64,000 bases of DNA from Mycetocola spongiae (GTDB lineage: Bacteria; Actinomycetota; Actinomycetes; Actinomycetales; Microbacteriaceae). This document shows positions 45,394-54,340 of this stretch, one piece after another. The notes beneath the pieces are model-generated. The model was not told where the DNA came from, ran no database searches, and saw nothing but the letters and a program-made list of their open reading frames with translations. The stretch spans positions 1,550,001-1,614,000 of the forward strand of contig NZ_CP080203.1 of assembly GCF_020424085.1 (NCBI RefSeq). The letters run 5' to 3'. The translations under genes and the position numbers were made by a program. Within the stretch, counting starts at the first letter, position 1. Each line of letters opens with the position of its first letter.

Positions 45394-46179
45394 TTAGTGT
45401 GCCGGTGAGACCGTTTCGTGCTGTGCATCGGCCTCCACCAGGATGCTGCGCAGCGCCTCGGGGTCATGCGCGAAGCGGCCCAGGAACAGGCCATCCACGT
45501 CCTCGCCGAGCGTGTCCAGCACACCGGGTCCGGCACTTCCCCCATAGATTACCGTGCCGCGGCCGATGCGCGGATGGGAATCCAGCTCGGCCCGAATCTC
45601 GCGGCAGACAGCGCGCACATGCTCGGGATCGGCGGGCTTGGCCGCGCCGATTGCCCAGACGGGCTCATAGGCCACCACGAGGTGATCCAGGGTGCCCTCA
45701 AGCTCGGACAGGGCCGAGCGCAGCTGGGCGATGCTCACGGCGGCGGCCGAGGCTGCGCTGCCGTGCGCGGGCTCGCCCACGCACAGGATCGGCGCGAGGC
45801 CGTTACGCGCCGCGGCCGCGAGCTTGCGGGCCACCACACCCTCGTCCTCGCCAAAGAGCGAGCGACGCTCCGCATGGCCGATCTCCACGTAGCCGCAGCC
45901 GATCTCGGCGAGCGTCTGACCGCTCACCTCGCCGGTGAAGGCTCCGTTATCCTCCCAGAACAGGTCCTGGGCGCCGATGGCCACGGGGGTTCCCGCGGCC
46001 AGGGCGAGCGAGGCATCCAGCGACACAAACGTGGGCAGAAGCGCCACGGTGGTGCGGCCGGCGCTCACGCCGGGATCGGCCCGTGCGATGTCTACCACCG
46101 CGCGGGTCCAGTCGAGGGTAGCGCGGTGCCCCAGGTACATCTTGAGGCTGATACCCACGAAGGTATGGTGTGCCGCCAC
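45394..46179 (-). CDS. Triosephosphate isomerase-like protein (LerI/EryH-type tetrulose-phosphate isomerase)
   Basis: A 261-residue TIM-barrel isomerase with Lys13 (ISLKMYLG), His102 (EIGHAERRSLFG) and Glu172 (AYEPVWAIG). The N-terminal SLKMY replaces the NWKMN of glycolytic TIM, a feature of the catabolic paralogues that interconvert L-erythrulose 1-phosphate and D-erythrulose 4-phosphate. Neighbouring DhaK-type kinase and RpiB-like genes support this. GTG at 46179 follows the RpiB-like stop with no gap. A housekeeping TIM role is less likely given the context. Confidence 0.88.
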   Translation of the reverse strand: MAAHHTFVGISLKMYLGHRATLDWTRAVVDIARADPGVSAGRTTVALLPTFVSLDASLALAAGTPVAIGAQDLFWEDNGAFTGEVSGQTLAEIGCGYVEIGHAERRSLFGEDEGVVARKLAAAARNGLAPILCVGEPAHGSAASAAAVSIAQLRSALSELEGTLDHLVVAYEPVWAIGAAKPADPEHVRAVCREIRAELDSHPRIGRGTVIYGGSAGPGVLDTLGEDVDGLFLGRFAHDPEALRSILVEADAQHETVSPAH

Positions 46180-46677
46180 CTAGCAGCCCTGCCCTTCGCC
46201 CTCGCCGGGGGTACCGTGCGTGGACTCATAGGCCACGATCTCGGCAACCTTCTCGGCCGAGGCGGAGGTCTCGTCGAAACGGTAGGTGAGCCACTCGCGG
46301 GCCAGGCGGCGGGCGAGCTCCAGGCCCACCACGCGCTGGCCGAAGGTGAGAACCTGGGCGTTATTGGACAGGATGGCGCGCTCCACGGAGAAGCTATCGT
46401 GGGCGGTCACGGCGCGGATGCCGGATACCTTATTGGCGGCGATTGCCACACCCAGGCCGGTGCCGCAGACCAGGAGCGCGCGGTCGGCCTCGCCGCGCGC
46501 CACCATCTCGGCGGCCGCGATCGCGATCGTGGGATACGCGGTGTGACCGTCGGCGTTTACGCCCACATCGGTCACCGAGGCCACGAGGTCATTGCCCTCA
46601 AGATCGGCCTTCAGGACCTCTTTATAGTCAAATCCGGCCTCGTCCGAGCCGACGACAATACGCAGTTTTTCGGTCAT
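46180..46677 (-). CDS. RpiB/LacAB-family sugar-phosphate isomerase (DerI/EryI-type)
   Basis: A 165-residue isomerase with [13 protein letters not shown] at the N-terminus and catalytic Cys71 in [16 protein letters not shown]. RpiB proteins isomerise ribose 5-phosphate; the close relatives DerI and EryI convert D-erythrulose 4-phosphate to D-erythrose 4-phosphate. The TIM-like gene next to it supplies the preceding step, so the second reading is preferred. ATG at 46677; the kinase stop is just upstream. Confidence 0.9.
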   Translation of the reverse strand: MTEKLRIVVGSDEAGFDYKEVLKADLEGNDLVASVTDVGVNADGHTAYPTIAIAAAEMVARGEADRALLVCGTGLGVAIAANKVSGIRAVTAHDSFSVERAILSNNAQVLTFGQRVVGLELARRLAREWLTYRFDETSASAEKVAEIVAYESTHGTPGEGEGQGC

Positions 46678-46678
46678 G

Positions 46679-48397
46679 TTAGTTCTCTTCCTTCTCAAGA
46701 TTTTCGGCGATTGCGGTCACGATCAGCGCGAGGGAGATCGCGCCGGGATCGGGGGTCCCGAGGGCCTTCTCGGCGTGCGGACGGGCGCGGCCCATCTTCG
46801 GCATCATGTCGGCGGTCTCGCGGGCCACGCGGGTGGCATCGGCGGCGGCTCCGACCCAGGCGGGCACCAGGTCGCTGCCCGCACCCACGCGGTTTTCGAG
46901 CGAATCGGCGAAGGCCACGAGGGAGTCAACCATCGTCTTATCTCCCGGGCGGGCGCCACCAAACTTCATGACGGCATCGCTCGCGGCGCGCACGGCGGCG
47001 GAGACGGACGCTGCGTCCGGGGTCGACTCGTTGCCGAGGCTGCGGCCGAGGGTGCCGAGGATCGCTCCCCAGAGCGCTCCCGAGGTTCCGCCGGCGTGAT
47101 CGGCCCAGGCATCGCCCGAACCCACCAGCAGTCCCTGCGCGCCGGCTCCGGCGGCGAGGTAGGGTGCCACGGCTGCGGCGGCGGCGCGCGAACCGCGCTG
47201 CATACCGATGCCGTGATCGCCGTCTCCGGCAATCGAGTCGAGGCGGCCCAGCTCCTCGGCGTGCTCGTCCACGGTTGCGGCGACCAGCGCGATCAGCTCG
47301 CCGATGCGCGCGGCGGCGCCGCGCGAGTCATCGGTTGCGGGAGCCACGATCAGCTCCTCCTCGGCCTCGGCGGTGCGGTCTGCGGCCTCGCCGGAATCGA
47401 TCACCGAGCCCTTGCGGTAGGCGGGGGTATAGGCGGGGGCGGACCACAGGGACTCGAGTTCCTCATCGGTCCAGAACAGCGTGAGGGATACTCCGGCCAT
47501 TTCGAAGCTGGTCACGAGCTCGCCCACCTCGGGCTGGAGCAGCGTGACGCCATCGCGTGCGGCAAGCTGGCGGAACTCGTTATAGAGGACAAAAAGTTCC
47601 TCGTTTTTGACCGAGCCGAGGCCGTTCACAAAGATCACGGCGCGGTCGCCGGCCTCCGCGGGCTTCTCGGCCAGGACGCGGGTCCACATCAGGTCGGCCA
47701 GCTCGCGGGCGCGCATCATATCGGCCTCGCCGATACCGGGCTCGCCGTGGATTCCCATGCCGAGGGCCATCTTGCCGGCGGGGACGCTGAAGAGCGCATC
47801 CTCGGCACCGGGGAGGGTGGCGCCGCCGAAGGCCACACCAAACGTGCGGGTGCGGGCATTGGCGCGGGCGGCCACGGCCACAACCTCCTCGAGCGAGAGG
47901 CCGGCGTCGGCGGCCACGGCGGCGGCCTTAAACACGGCCAGGTCGCCGGCGATGCCGCGGCGCTTATGAATCTCGGCGAGCGAGGCGCTGGAGATGTCAT
48001 CGGTCACGGCCACGGTCTCGCACGCGATTCCCTCGGAGCGCAGTCGCTCCTGGGCCTGGTTAAAGTTGAGGACGTCACCGGCGTAATTGCCATAGGTGAG
48101 CAGCACGCCGCCGCCGTTTTCCACGGACTTGGCTACGGAATAAATCTGGAGTGCGGAGGGCGATGCAAAGACGTTTCCCATCGCCGCACCGTGTGCGAGG
48201 CCGGGGCCCACGAGGCCACCAAAGGCCGGGTAGTGGCCGGAGCCTCCACCGATGACCACGGCGACGTTTCCGCGCGGGGTCTTCGAGGAGCGGGCCACAC
48301 CGCCGTGCACGGGACGAACAATATCGGAATAGATGTCGAGGAATCCCTCGATCGATTCCTCCGCGAATTCACTTGCGGAGTTGAAGATATACGCCAT
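46679..48397 (-). CDS. DhaK-DhaL fusion kinase (dihydroxyacetone/erythrulose kinase)
   Basis: A 572-residue ATP-dependent ketose kinase. DhaK domain, about 1-330: [10 protein letters not shown] and the substrate-binding His217 in GIHGEPG. DhaL ATP-binding domain, about 360-570: GDGDHGIGM (391-399) and GGTSGALWG. The fused form uses ATP rather than the PTS. In the threitol pathways of Mycobacterium smegmatis, kinases of this family (DerK, LerK) phosphorylate D- or L-erythrulose; the isomerase genes that follow favour such a substrate over dihydroxyacetone. GAAGGAG precedes the ATG. Confidence 0.92.
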   Translation of the reverse strand: MAYIFNSASEFAEESIEGFLDIYSDIVRPVHGGVARSSKTPRGNVAVVIGGGSGHYPAFGGLVGPGLAHGAAMGNVFASPSALQIYSVAKSVENGGGVLLTYGNYAGDVLNFNQAQERLRSEGIACETVAVTDDISSASLAEIHKRRGIAGDLAVFKAAAVAADAGLSLEEVVAVAARANARTRTFGVAFGGATLPGAEDALFSVPAGKMALGMGIHGEPGIGEADMMRARELADLMWTRVLAEKPAEAGDRAVIFVNGLGSVKNEELFVLYNEFRQLAARDGVTLLQPEVGELVTSFEMAGVSLTLFWTDEELESLWSAPAYTPAYRKGSVIDSGEAADRTAEAEEELIVAPATDDSRGAAARIGELIALVAATVDEHAEELGRLDSIAGDGDHGIGMQRGSRAAAAAVAPYLAAGAGAQGLLVGSGDAWADHAGGTSGALWGAILGTLGRSLGNESTPDAASVSAAVRAASDAVMKFGGARPGDKTMVDSLVAFADSLENRVGAGSDLVPAWVGAAADATRVARETADMMPKMGRARPHAEKALGTPDPGAISLALIVTAIAENLEKEEN

Positions 48398-48475
48398 GAG
48401 CGGTGGGCTCCTTCGAAAATGAGGTACTGGGGCAGAGCGTGTTGAGACGCGGTATTACGGGTATTGCGGGGGTGA

Positions 48476-48504
48476 GTGGGGCGGCGCACGGGGCGCCGCC
48501 CCAC
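48476..48504 (-). terminator. Intercistronic GC-rich hairpin after the binding-protein gene
   Basis: A perfect 12-bp stem (48476-48487 with 48493-48504) with 5-nt loop lies 11 nt past the binding-protein stop in the operon's largest gap (117 bp). It probably attenuates or stabilises the upstream transcript rather than ending the operon. Confidence 0.6.
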
Positions 48505-48514
48505 CCGGGGCTAG

Positions 48515-49498
48515 CTAGCCCTTGTGCTGGAAGTCAACCCACTCGGAGGCGGTGTCCTTGGTCACGAGGAAGCAGTCAAAGCTCTGCTTCTCGTTGTCCA
48601 CGCCGGTCTTGCCGGTCTTCAGGTAGGAGTCGATCTGCTCAACCACGGCGGTGGAGAAGTCCACAACGGGCTGCACAACGGTATAGGCCATCTCGCCGGC
48701 ACCAACCGCGGTCACGGCATCGGGGGCGCCATCAAAGCCACCCACAACGACCTTATCGAGCATGCCGGCCTGCTTCAGGGCGGCAATCGCACCGAGGGCC
48801 ATCTGGTCGTTACCGGAGATTACGCCGGTGATGTCGGGGTGAGCCTGCAGCATCAGCTGCATCTTGTCGAAGCCCTTCTTCTGGTCCCAGTCAGCGGTCT
48901 CCTGCTGCACGAGCTCCATGTCGGGGTACTGGCCCAGCACCGATGCATAACCGCTCGAGCGAACCTCGGCGTTGGTATCGGTGGACAGACCCTTGATCTC
49001 GACGTACTTACCGGTGGAGCCCATGGCCTCCACAAACTGCTGGGCGCCAAGCACGGCACCCTGCGCGTTATTCGATACCAGCTGAGCCTTGGCGATGCCC
49101 GACTCGTTGATCTCGGCGTTGACGAGGAATACGGGGATTCCGGCGTCGGTGGCCTTCTTCACGTTACCGATCGAGGAATCGGCACCGGCCGGGTCCAGGA
49201 CGATCGCAACCGACTTATTGCTGATCGCGGTGTCGATCAGGTCGGACTCCTTCTTGGGGTCCTGGTTATGCGAGGCCACGTTGACCTTATAACCCAGCTT
49301 CTCGCCCTCGGACTTCACCGTGTTTGCCTCGGTGGTCCAGTAGGGGTTGTCGAGGGGCGAGGTCACGAGCGAGATGAGTCCGCCCTTGGTGTCGCCGCCC
49401 GCTGCGGGCTTGTCATCGGAGGTCGAGGAACATCCTGCGAGTGCGAGTGCGGCGATAGAACCAATCGCCAGCGCCTTTGCTGCCTTCAAGCGAAACAT
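48515..49498 (-). CDS. Sugar ABC transporter substrate-binding lipoprotein (RbsB type)
   Basis: A 327-residue lipoprotein with signal peptide and lipobox LALAGC (Cys23). The mature part is a Peripla_BP_4 two-lobe fold with SPLDNPYWTTEAN, AIVLDPAGADS, GNDQMALGAIAAL and GGFDGAPDAV. It delivers a pentose-, tetritol- or similar-sized polyol to the permease. AAAGGA precedes the ATG and the permease stop is 1 bp upstream. Confidence 0.93.
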   Translation of the reverse strand: MFRLKAAKALAIGSIAALALAGCSSTSDDKPAAGGDTKGGLISLVTSPLDNPYWTTEANTVKSEGEKLGYKVNVASHNQDPKKESDLIDTAISNKSVAIVLDPAGADSSIGNVKKATDAGIPVFLVNAEINESGIAKAQLVSNNAQGAVLGAQQFVEAMGSTGKYVEIKGLSTDTNAEVRSSGYASVLGQYPDMELVQQETADWDQKKGFDKMQLMLQAHPDITGVISGNDQMALGAIAALKQAGMLDKVVVGGFDGAPDAVTAVGAGEMAYTVVQPVVDFSTAVVEQIDSYLKTGKTGVDNEKQSFDCFLVTKDTASEWVDFQHKG

Positions 49499-49499
49499 G

Positions 49500-50660
49500 T
49501 TATTCCTTTCGGGTGGTGCTGTTCGGGGTGTCCGTGGTGCCTGCGGCGGCCACGGGGGTCTGGGTGGGTACGGGTGCCGGTGCGGCCCCGACCTTTTTGA
49601 GTGCGCTGTCCTTCTTGGAGGACTTCTTCGCCTTATATTCCACGGCGTTGAGCATTACGGCGAGGATGATTACCGCGCCCTTGAAGACCATCTGCCAGTA
49701 CTCGGAGATTCCGATGATGACAAGGCCGTCGGAGAGGAAGCCGATCACAAAGGCACCAAGCAGGGTGCCGCGGATGGTTCCCTTACCGCCCATCAGGCTC
49801 GCTCCACCGATAACCACGGCGGCGATTGCGGTGAGCTCATAGGAGTTACCCGCCTGCGGGGTGGCGCTCGTGAGCTCCGAGGTGAGGATCAGACCGGCGA
49901 TTGCGGCAAAGGCACCCGAGATCACATAAACGCTGATCTTCACGCGCTTCACGGGGATACCCGACAGCTCGGCGGCGCGCTCGTTTCCACCGGAGGCGTA
50001 GAGCCAGCGGCCGAAGGCGGTCTTATTCAGGACAAAGCTGGAGCCACCGGCGATGATGATCATCACGATCACGCCGACCGGAACCATCAAGACGGTGTTA
50101 AAGCCGACCCAGTCAAAACCGGTATTGCCGAGGCTCTCGGATCCGCCCAGCTTGGGGAAGGTGAGGCCGTTGGTGATGAGCAGTGCAATACCACGCACCA
50201 CGTACATCATTCCCAGGGTGGCCACAAACGGCGCCACTTTAAACCGGGAGACCAGTATTCCATTCACGTATCCGACCGCGGCTCCGATGGCGATCGAGAT
50301 GATCACCACAACCCAGACGGCGGGATAGGCCACGGCCTCCCAGAACGGCAGGTTCACACCCTGCAGCAGATAACCGGCCACCACGCCCGAGAGTGCCACG
50401 GTGGAACCCACCGAGAGGTCGATACCGGCGTTCAGGATCACCATGAGCATACCGATCGCGAGGATCGCGTTCACGGCCACGTGCCGGGTCATCACCACGA
50501 GGTTATCGGCGGTGAAGAAGTTCGGCGACAGCGAGGAGAAGATAATAATGATGACGAGCAGGGCGATAAAGGCGCGTCCCTCAAGGAGCAGGCGCCCGAT
50601 GGTCATGCCCTCCGGGAGAAGGCCCTTCTTGCCCCCGGTAGCAGCGGTTGAGCTGGTCAT
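49500..50660 (-). CDS. Sugar ABC transporter permease (RbsC type)
   Basis: A 386-residue inner-membrane permease of the BPD_transp_2 family with about ten helices. NAGIDLSVGSTVALSGV and GGTSLMGG-like GGASLMGGKGTIRGT are family signatures. The C-terminal ~45 residues are a Lys/Ser/Pro-rich tail. The ATG overlaps the ATPase stop by 4 bp. Confidence 0.94.
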   Translation of the reverse strand: MTSSTAATGGKKGLLPEGMTIGRLLLEGRAFIALLVIIIIFSSLSPNFFTADNLVVMTRHVAVNAILAIGMLMVILNAGIDLSVGSTVALSGVVAGYLLQGVNLPFWEAVAYPAVWVVVIISIAIGAAVGYVNGILVSRFKVAPFVATLGMMYVVRGIALLITNGLTFPKLGGSESLGNTGFDWVGFNTVLMVPVGVIVMIIIAGGSSFVLNKTAFGRWLYASGGNERAAELSGIPVKRVKISVYVISGAFAAIAGLILTSELTSATPQAGNSYELTAIAAVVIGGASLMGGKGTIRGTLLGAFVIGFLSDGLVIIGISEYWQMVFKGAVIILAVMLNAVEYKAKKSSKKDSALKKVGAAPAPVPTQTPVAAAGTTDTPNSTTRKE

Positions 50661-52213
50661 TTGTCGGATCCGTTCATGTCTTCGATGTCGACAGCCTCAC
50701 CGGAGGCGGCCATAATGTCTTCCTTGATGGCGTTGGCCGAGCTGAACTCGGCGGCAAATTCGCCCTTGCGCATCACGAGGACGCGGTTGGCCACACCGAG
50801 GCATTCCACGACCTCGGATGTGGTGTAGACCACGGCCAGTCCCTCGGCAGCGAGCTCGGCGAGGAGTGCAAAGACCTCGGTCTTTGCGCCGATGTCGATG
50901 CCGCGGCTCGGCTCGTCCAGCAGGATGACCTTGGGGCCGGTCTGCAGGATCTTGCCGATGACCACCTTCTGCTGGTTTCCGCCCGAGAGGGAGGTCACCG
51001 GGGCATCGGGGCCTGCGGTCTTGATGTGGATATCCGCGATGGACTTCAGGTTGCGCTCTTTTTCCTTGCCCTGGTTCAGGACCAGGCGCTTGGTGATCGC
51101 ACCGAGGCTCGCGAGCGAGAGGTTACGTCCCACGCTCAGGGCCTGGACCATGCCGTCGCGCTGACGGTCCTCGGGAACGAGGGCCAGTCCGCGGCCGATG
51201 CGCTCGGAGATGCTGAGGCCCACGAGGTTCTCGCCGTCCACCTCGATCTTTCCGGTGAGCAGTTCGCCGCGACCCGCGAGGGCCTCCAGCAGCTCGGTGC
51301 GGCCGGCACCCATCAGGCCGTAGATGCAGACGATCTCGCCGCGGCGGACGGTGAGGTCCACGTTTTTTACGGCGATACGGTCGGGATTATTCTTATCGGC
51401 CACGCTGATATCGGTCAGTTCCAGCGCGGTCGCGCCGAAGCCTGCCTCATCGGGAGGGGTTCCGAGGTCGAAGTTGGCTCCCACCATGTGGCCCACGATC
51501 CAGGGCAGGTCCACATCCGCGGCGGTCTCGGTGGCGACCAGCGAGCCGTCACGGAAGACCACCACATAATCGGAGACCTGCAGGGCCTCCTCGAGGTGGT
51601 GGGAGATATATACGATCGACACACCGGCGGCGGTCAGATCGTCGATGACCTTAAAGAGCACCTCAACCTCGGCGGCGGAGAGTGCACTCGTGGGCTCATC
51701 CATGATCAGGATGCGGGCCTCCTGTGAGATCGCGCGGGCGATCTCCACAATCTGCTGCTGGCCCAGGCGCAGGTCCGAGACGGGCGTGCGGGGATCCACG
51801 TCCTCCTCAAGCTGCGTCATGAGCTCGCGCACGATCTTCTCCTCGGCCGCGTAGTCCACGGTTCCGAAGGGGGTCATGATCTCGCGACCCATGAAGATAT
51901 TGTCCCGAACGTTGAGGTTCGGGGCCAGGCTCAGCTCCTGGTGGATGATGCCGATACCCTGCGCCGAGGCCTCGCTCGTGGAGTCGAAGGTCACGGGGCG
52001 ATCGTAGAGCTCCAGGGTTCCGCTGGAGGGCTGCTCCACACCCGAGAGGATGCGCATGAGCGTGGACTTTCCGGCACCGTTCTCGCCAAAGAGCGTGGTG
52101 ACCTTGCCCTTGTGAATCTCGAAGTTCACGCCCTTCAGCGCCCGCGTACCACCGTAGTTCTTGGTGATGTCGTGGGCCCGGAGGATGACGTCGCCGACGT
52201 TATAGTCGGTCAC
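50657..52213 (-). CDS. Sugar ABC transporter ATP-binding protein (RbsA/MglA type)
   Basis: A 518-residue protein with two ATPase domains. First: Walker A GENGAGKST (about 43-51) and Walker B ILIMDEPTSAL. Second: degenerate Walker A GLMGAGRTE, signature LSGGNQQKV and VILLDEPSRGID. Such double-domain subunits power ribose/galactose-type importers. The start overlaps the DUF2291 stop by 4 bp. Confidence 0.95.
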   Translation of the reverse strand: MTDYNVGDVILRAHDITKNYGGTRALKGVNFEIHKGKVTTLFGENGAGKSTLMRILSGVEQPSSGTLELYDRPVTFDSTSEASAQGIGIIHQELSLAPNLNVRDNIFMGREIMTPFGTVDYAAEEKIVRELMTQLEEDVDPRTPVSDLRLGQQQIVEIARAISQEARILIMDEPTSALSAAEVEVLFKVIDDLTAAGVSIVYISHHLEEALQVSDYVVVFRDGSLVATETAADVDLPWIVGHMVGANFDLGTPPDEAGFGATALELTDISVADKNNPDRIAVKNVDLTVRRGEIVCIYGLMGAGRTELLEALAGRGELLTGKIEVDGENLVGLSISERIGRGLALVPEDRQRDGMVQALSVGRNLSLASLGAITKRLVLNQGKEKERNLKSIADIHIKTAGPDAPVTSLSGGNQQKVVIGKILQTGPKVILLDEPSRGIDIGAKTEVFALLAELAAEGLAVVYTTSEVVECLGVANRVLVMRKGEFAAEFSSANAIKEDIMAASGEAVDIEDMNGSDK

Positions 52214-52860
52214 TTGGCCACCTCAATCGAGACGGGCATGACCAGCAGGAGCTTGGGGTTGAGCGGCTGGAAGGCGCCAACCACGGTGATCTCCTGGCCC
52301 GAGAGGGACTTGATGTCGAGCTTATCCAGCAGCTCGGTCTTCATCTGGGCGTTGAGCTTATCGCCCACACCCTGGAAGTCGAGCTGGTTGGTGAACATCT
52401 CAAAGGTGGCCTTGCCGGTGGCATCGCGCAGGGCGGTTCCCAGCAGCGCGGGTCCGGTCTGCACCGAGACGCCCACACCCTCGGGCATGCCCTCCACGGT
52501 GATCGGGAGGTAGCCGCTGGGGGCCAGCTCGCCGGCGATACCGGTGAACTTCACCGAGTAGGTCGCGGTCGGGCCGCTGCCCACGGCGAAGTCCTTTGCT
52601 GCCTGTGCCGGGTCGGCCTGGAGGGCCTCGGCCACGGTCACAACGTCCTCGGCGCGCTCGGTGATGCCGCCGACGATCACGTCGTCATAGCTTTCGGTGA
52701 CAAAGGTCTGCGGGTCAAGCCCCGAGGCGGTGGCCGCGGCCACGTCGTTCTCGTTGATGACCTTGGTACCCAATGTTCCCATCGCGACGAGGAGCACCAC
52801 GATCACCCCCGAGGTGATCCAGGCCCCGCGATGGGACTTCTTCTTCGTTCCTTGAGACAC
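52210..52860 (-). CDS. DUF2291 family membrane-anchored protein
   Basis: A 216-residue protein with one N-terminal helix (about 14-32) and an exported domain containing SGYLPITVEGMPEGVGVSVQTGPALLGTALRDATG. DUF2291 proteins are repeatedly encoded beside RbsA/B/C-type transporters, but their role is unknown; they may be an accessory lipid-anchored or periplasmic factor. It starts 66 bp after the dehydrogenase gene. Confidence 0.88.
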   Translation of the reverse strand: MSQGTKKKSHRGAWITSGVIVVLLVAMGTLGTKVINENDVAAATASGLDPQTFVTESYDDVIVGGITERAEDVVTVAEALQADPAQAAKDFAVGSGPTATYSVKFTGIAGELAPSGYLPITVEGMPEGVGVSVQTGPALLGTALRDATGKATFEMFTNQLDFQGVGDKLNAQMKTELLDKLDIKSLSGQEITVVGAFQPLNPKLLLVMPVSIEVAK

Positions 52861-52926
52861 GTAAAATCTCCTGCCTGCGTCTTTGCGAGTATTTGCTTGG
52901 GGGGGGTGAGCGTGCTGCGTGAGGGC

Positions 52927-53967
52927 TTAGAGGTCCATGAACACGCGAGACTGCGTGTCATTCGGACGGATCTGGAGCTTGCGGCCGGTTCCGGCGCGGA
53001 ACTTCTCGAGCGCGAGCTCATAGTCGTCCAGGGTGAAGGAGTGCGAGATCATGGCCTCGGGCTTGATGGCTCCGGCCTCGAACATCTCGACGGCGCGGCC
53101 GAAGGAGTTCAGCACGGCCATGGTGCCCACGATGTTGATCTCGTCGCGGTAAACGCGGAAGGGCGAATAGCCGGCCTTGGCCTCGGCGGGGGCCACACCG
53201 AAGTGCTGGAAGGTTCCGCCGGCCTTGACACGGGGAAGCGCGTTCTCGATCGCGGCGATCACGCCGGTGCAGTCGATAACGACGTCCCAGTTCTCGCGCT
53301 CGGAGTCATCGGCGTTGGTCAGGGTGTGCTCGACTCCGACGTCGCGGGCGGCCTGCAGGCGGTTCTCGTTGAGGTCCACCACGGTGACGCTCGCGGCGCC
53401 GGCGCGGGGGGCAAGCTGGGCCATCAGGAGGCCCATGGTGCCGGCACCGTAGATGAGGTAGTGCTCACCCATCTTGCGGGGCAGGATGTCATAGCCGCGG
53501 ATGGCGCAGGCGAGGGGCTCGATCAGGGCCGCATAGTTCAGGTCGGTCTCGGGGCGCAGCTTAAAGGCGTTGGCGCGGGGCACCGAGACGTATTCGGCGG
53601 AGGCTCCGTCGCTGGCAACCACGCCGAGGCCGTTCCAGGCGCGGCAGAGGTTTCCGCGGCCGGTGAGACAGAACTCACACTCGCCACAGGTGGTGGAGGG
53701 GTTGATCGCCACGTGGTCGCCCACGCTGAGGTCGTGCACATCGGAGCCCACCTCGGTGACCACACCGGTGGCCTCGTGGCCCGGGATCAGGGGGTAGATG
53801 GTGCCCTCGAACTCGCCGTCAAAGACGTGGGTATCGGTGCCGCAGATACCAACCGCGGCCACCTTGATGATGACGTCCTTGGGCCCGGCCTTCGGGGTCG
53901 CAACCTCGGTCAGCGAAAGCTCGTGTGCCTTATCGAAAACTATTGCTCGCATCTTCGTCAATGCCAT
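52927..53967 (-). CDS. Zinc-dependent alcohol/polyol dehydrogenase, first gene of tetritol operon
   Basis: A 346-residue medium-chain dehydrogenase. Catalytic zinc: Cys42 (GICGTDTH), His64 and Glu65 (PGHEATG). Structural zinc: Cys94, 97, 100 and 108 (TTCGECEFCLTGRGNLC). NAD fold at IYGAGTMGLL. It probably oxidises an imported polyol to a ketose, like DthD or LthD of the threitol pathways. ATG at 53967 is chosen; GTG at 53979 and ATG at 53952 are also in frame. It differs from the operon's other dehydrogenase in keeping the structural zinc. Confidence 0.88.
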   Translation of the reverse strand: MALTKMRAIVFDKAHELSLTEVATPKAGPKDVIIKVAAVGICGTDTHVFDGEFEGTIYPLIPGHEATGVVTEVGSDVHDLSVGDHVAINPSTTCGECEFCLTGRGNLCRAWNGLGVVASDGASAEYVSVPRANAFKLRPETDLNYAALIEPLACAIRGYDILPRKMGEHYLIYGAGTMGLLMAQLAPRAGAASVTVVDLNENRLQAARDVGVEHTLTNADDSERENWDVVIDCTGVIAAIENALPRVKAGGTFQHFGVAPAEAKAGYSPFRVYRDEINIVGTMAVLNSFGRAVEMFEAGAIKPEAMISHSFTLDDYELALEKFRAGTGRKLQIRPNDTQSRVFMDL

Positions 53968-54340
53968 TTCCGTCACCAATTCAGCTTTGATTGGCGACTG
54001 TCGCGGGTGTCAACGTCGAGACTGGGGTGGTCCGGCGTCATCTGGTTGTTATCTACTTATCCCAAACTAACACAACTCGTGAGGCTTACCGGCACCAGAA
54101 GCGTGATAACGGTGTCTAATCGTGATATTTTGCGTGAAATCGGGAGTAAGTTAACACAAGGGTTAACCGTTAACGAGGGATAACCCCCCGGAAACTCGCG
54201 GATTTTCGGCCCCAGGCGGCGCGAAGCGGCGTTCGTGAGATATTTACCCCGGAACGCCAAAACGCGGTTATCCCCCGGGATTCCGGGCGATAACCGCGTA
54301 TGACTGGATATTCCCGCGTGATTTATCACACGGGAGTTAC
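53968..54340 (-). promoter_or_regulatory. 373-bp control region of the tetritol-type operon
   Basis: TTGTGT (54070-54075) and TAACAA (54046-54051), 18 bp apart, are a possible minus-strand promoter. TAACACAA occurs at 54068-54075, over the -35, and again at 54152-54159, 84 bp upstream. Three GTTAAC palindromes cluster at 54150-54155, 54162-54167 and 54169-54174. Closer to glpD are a hairpin (54263-54272 with 54289-54298) and a dyad at 54313-54334 that can end glpD transcription. No gene is seen. Confidence 0.5.
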
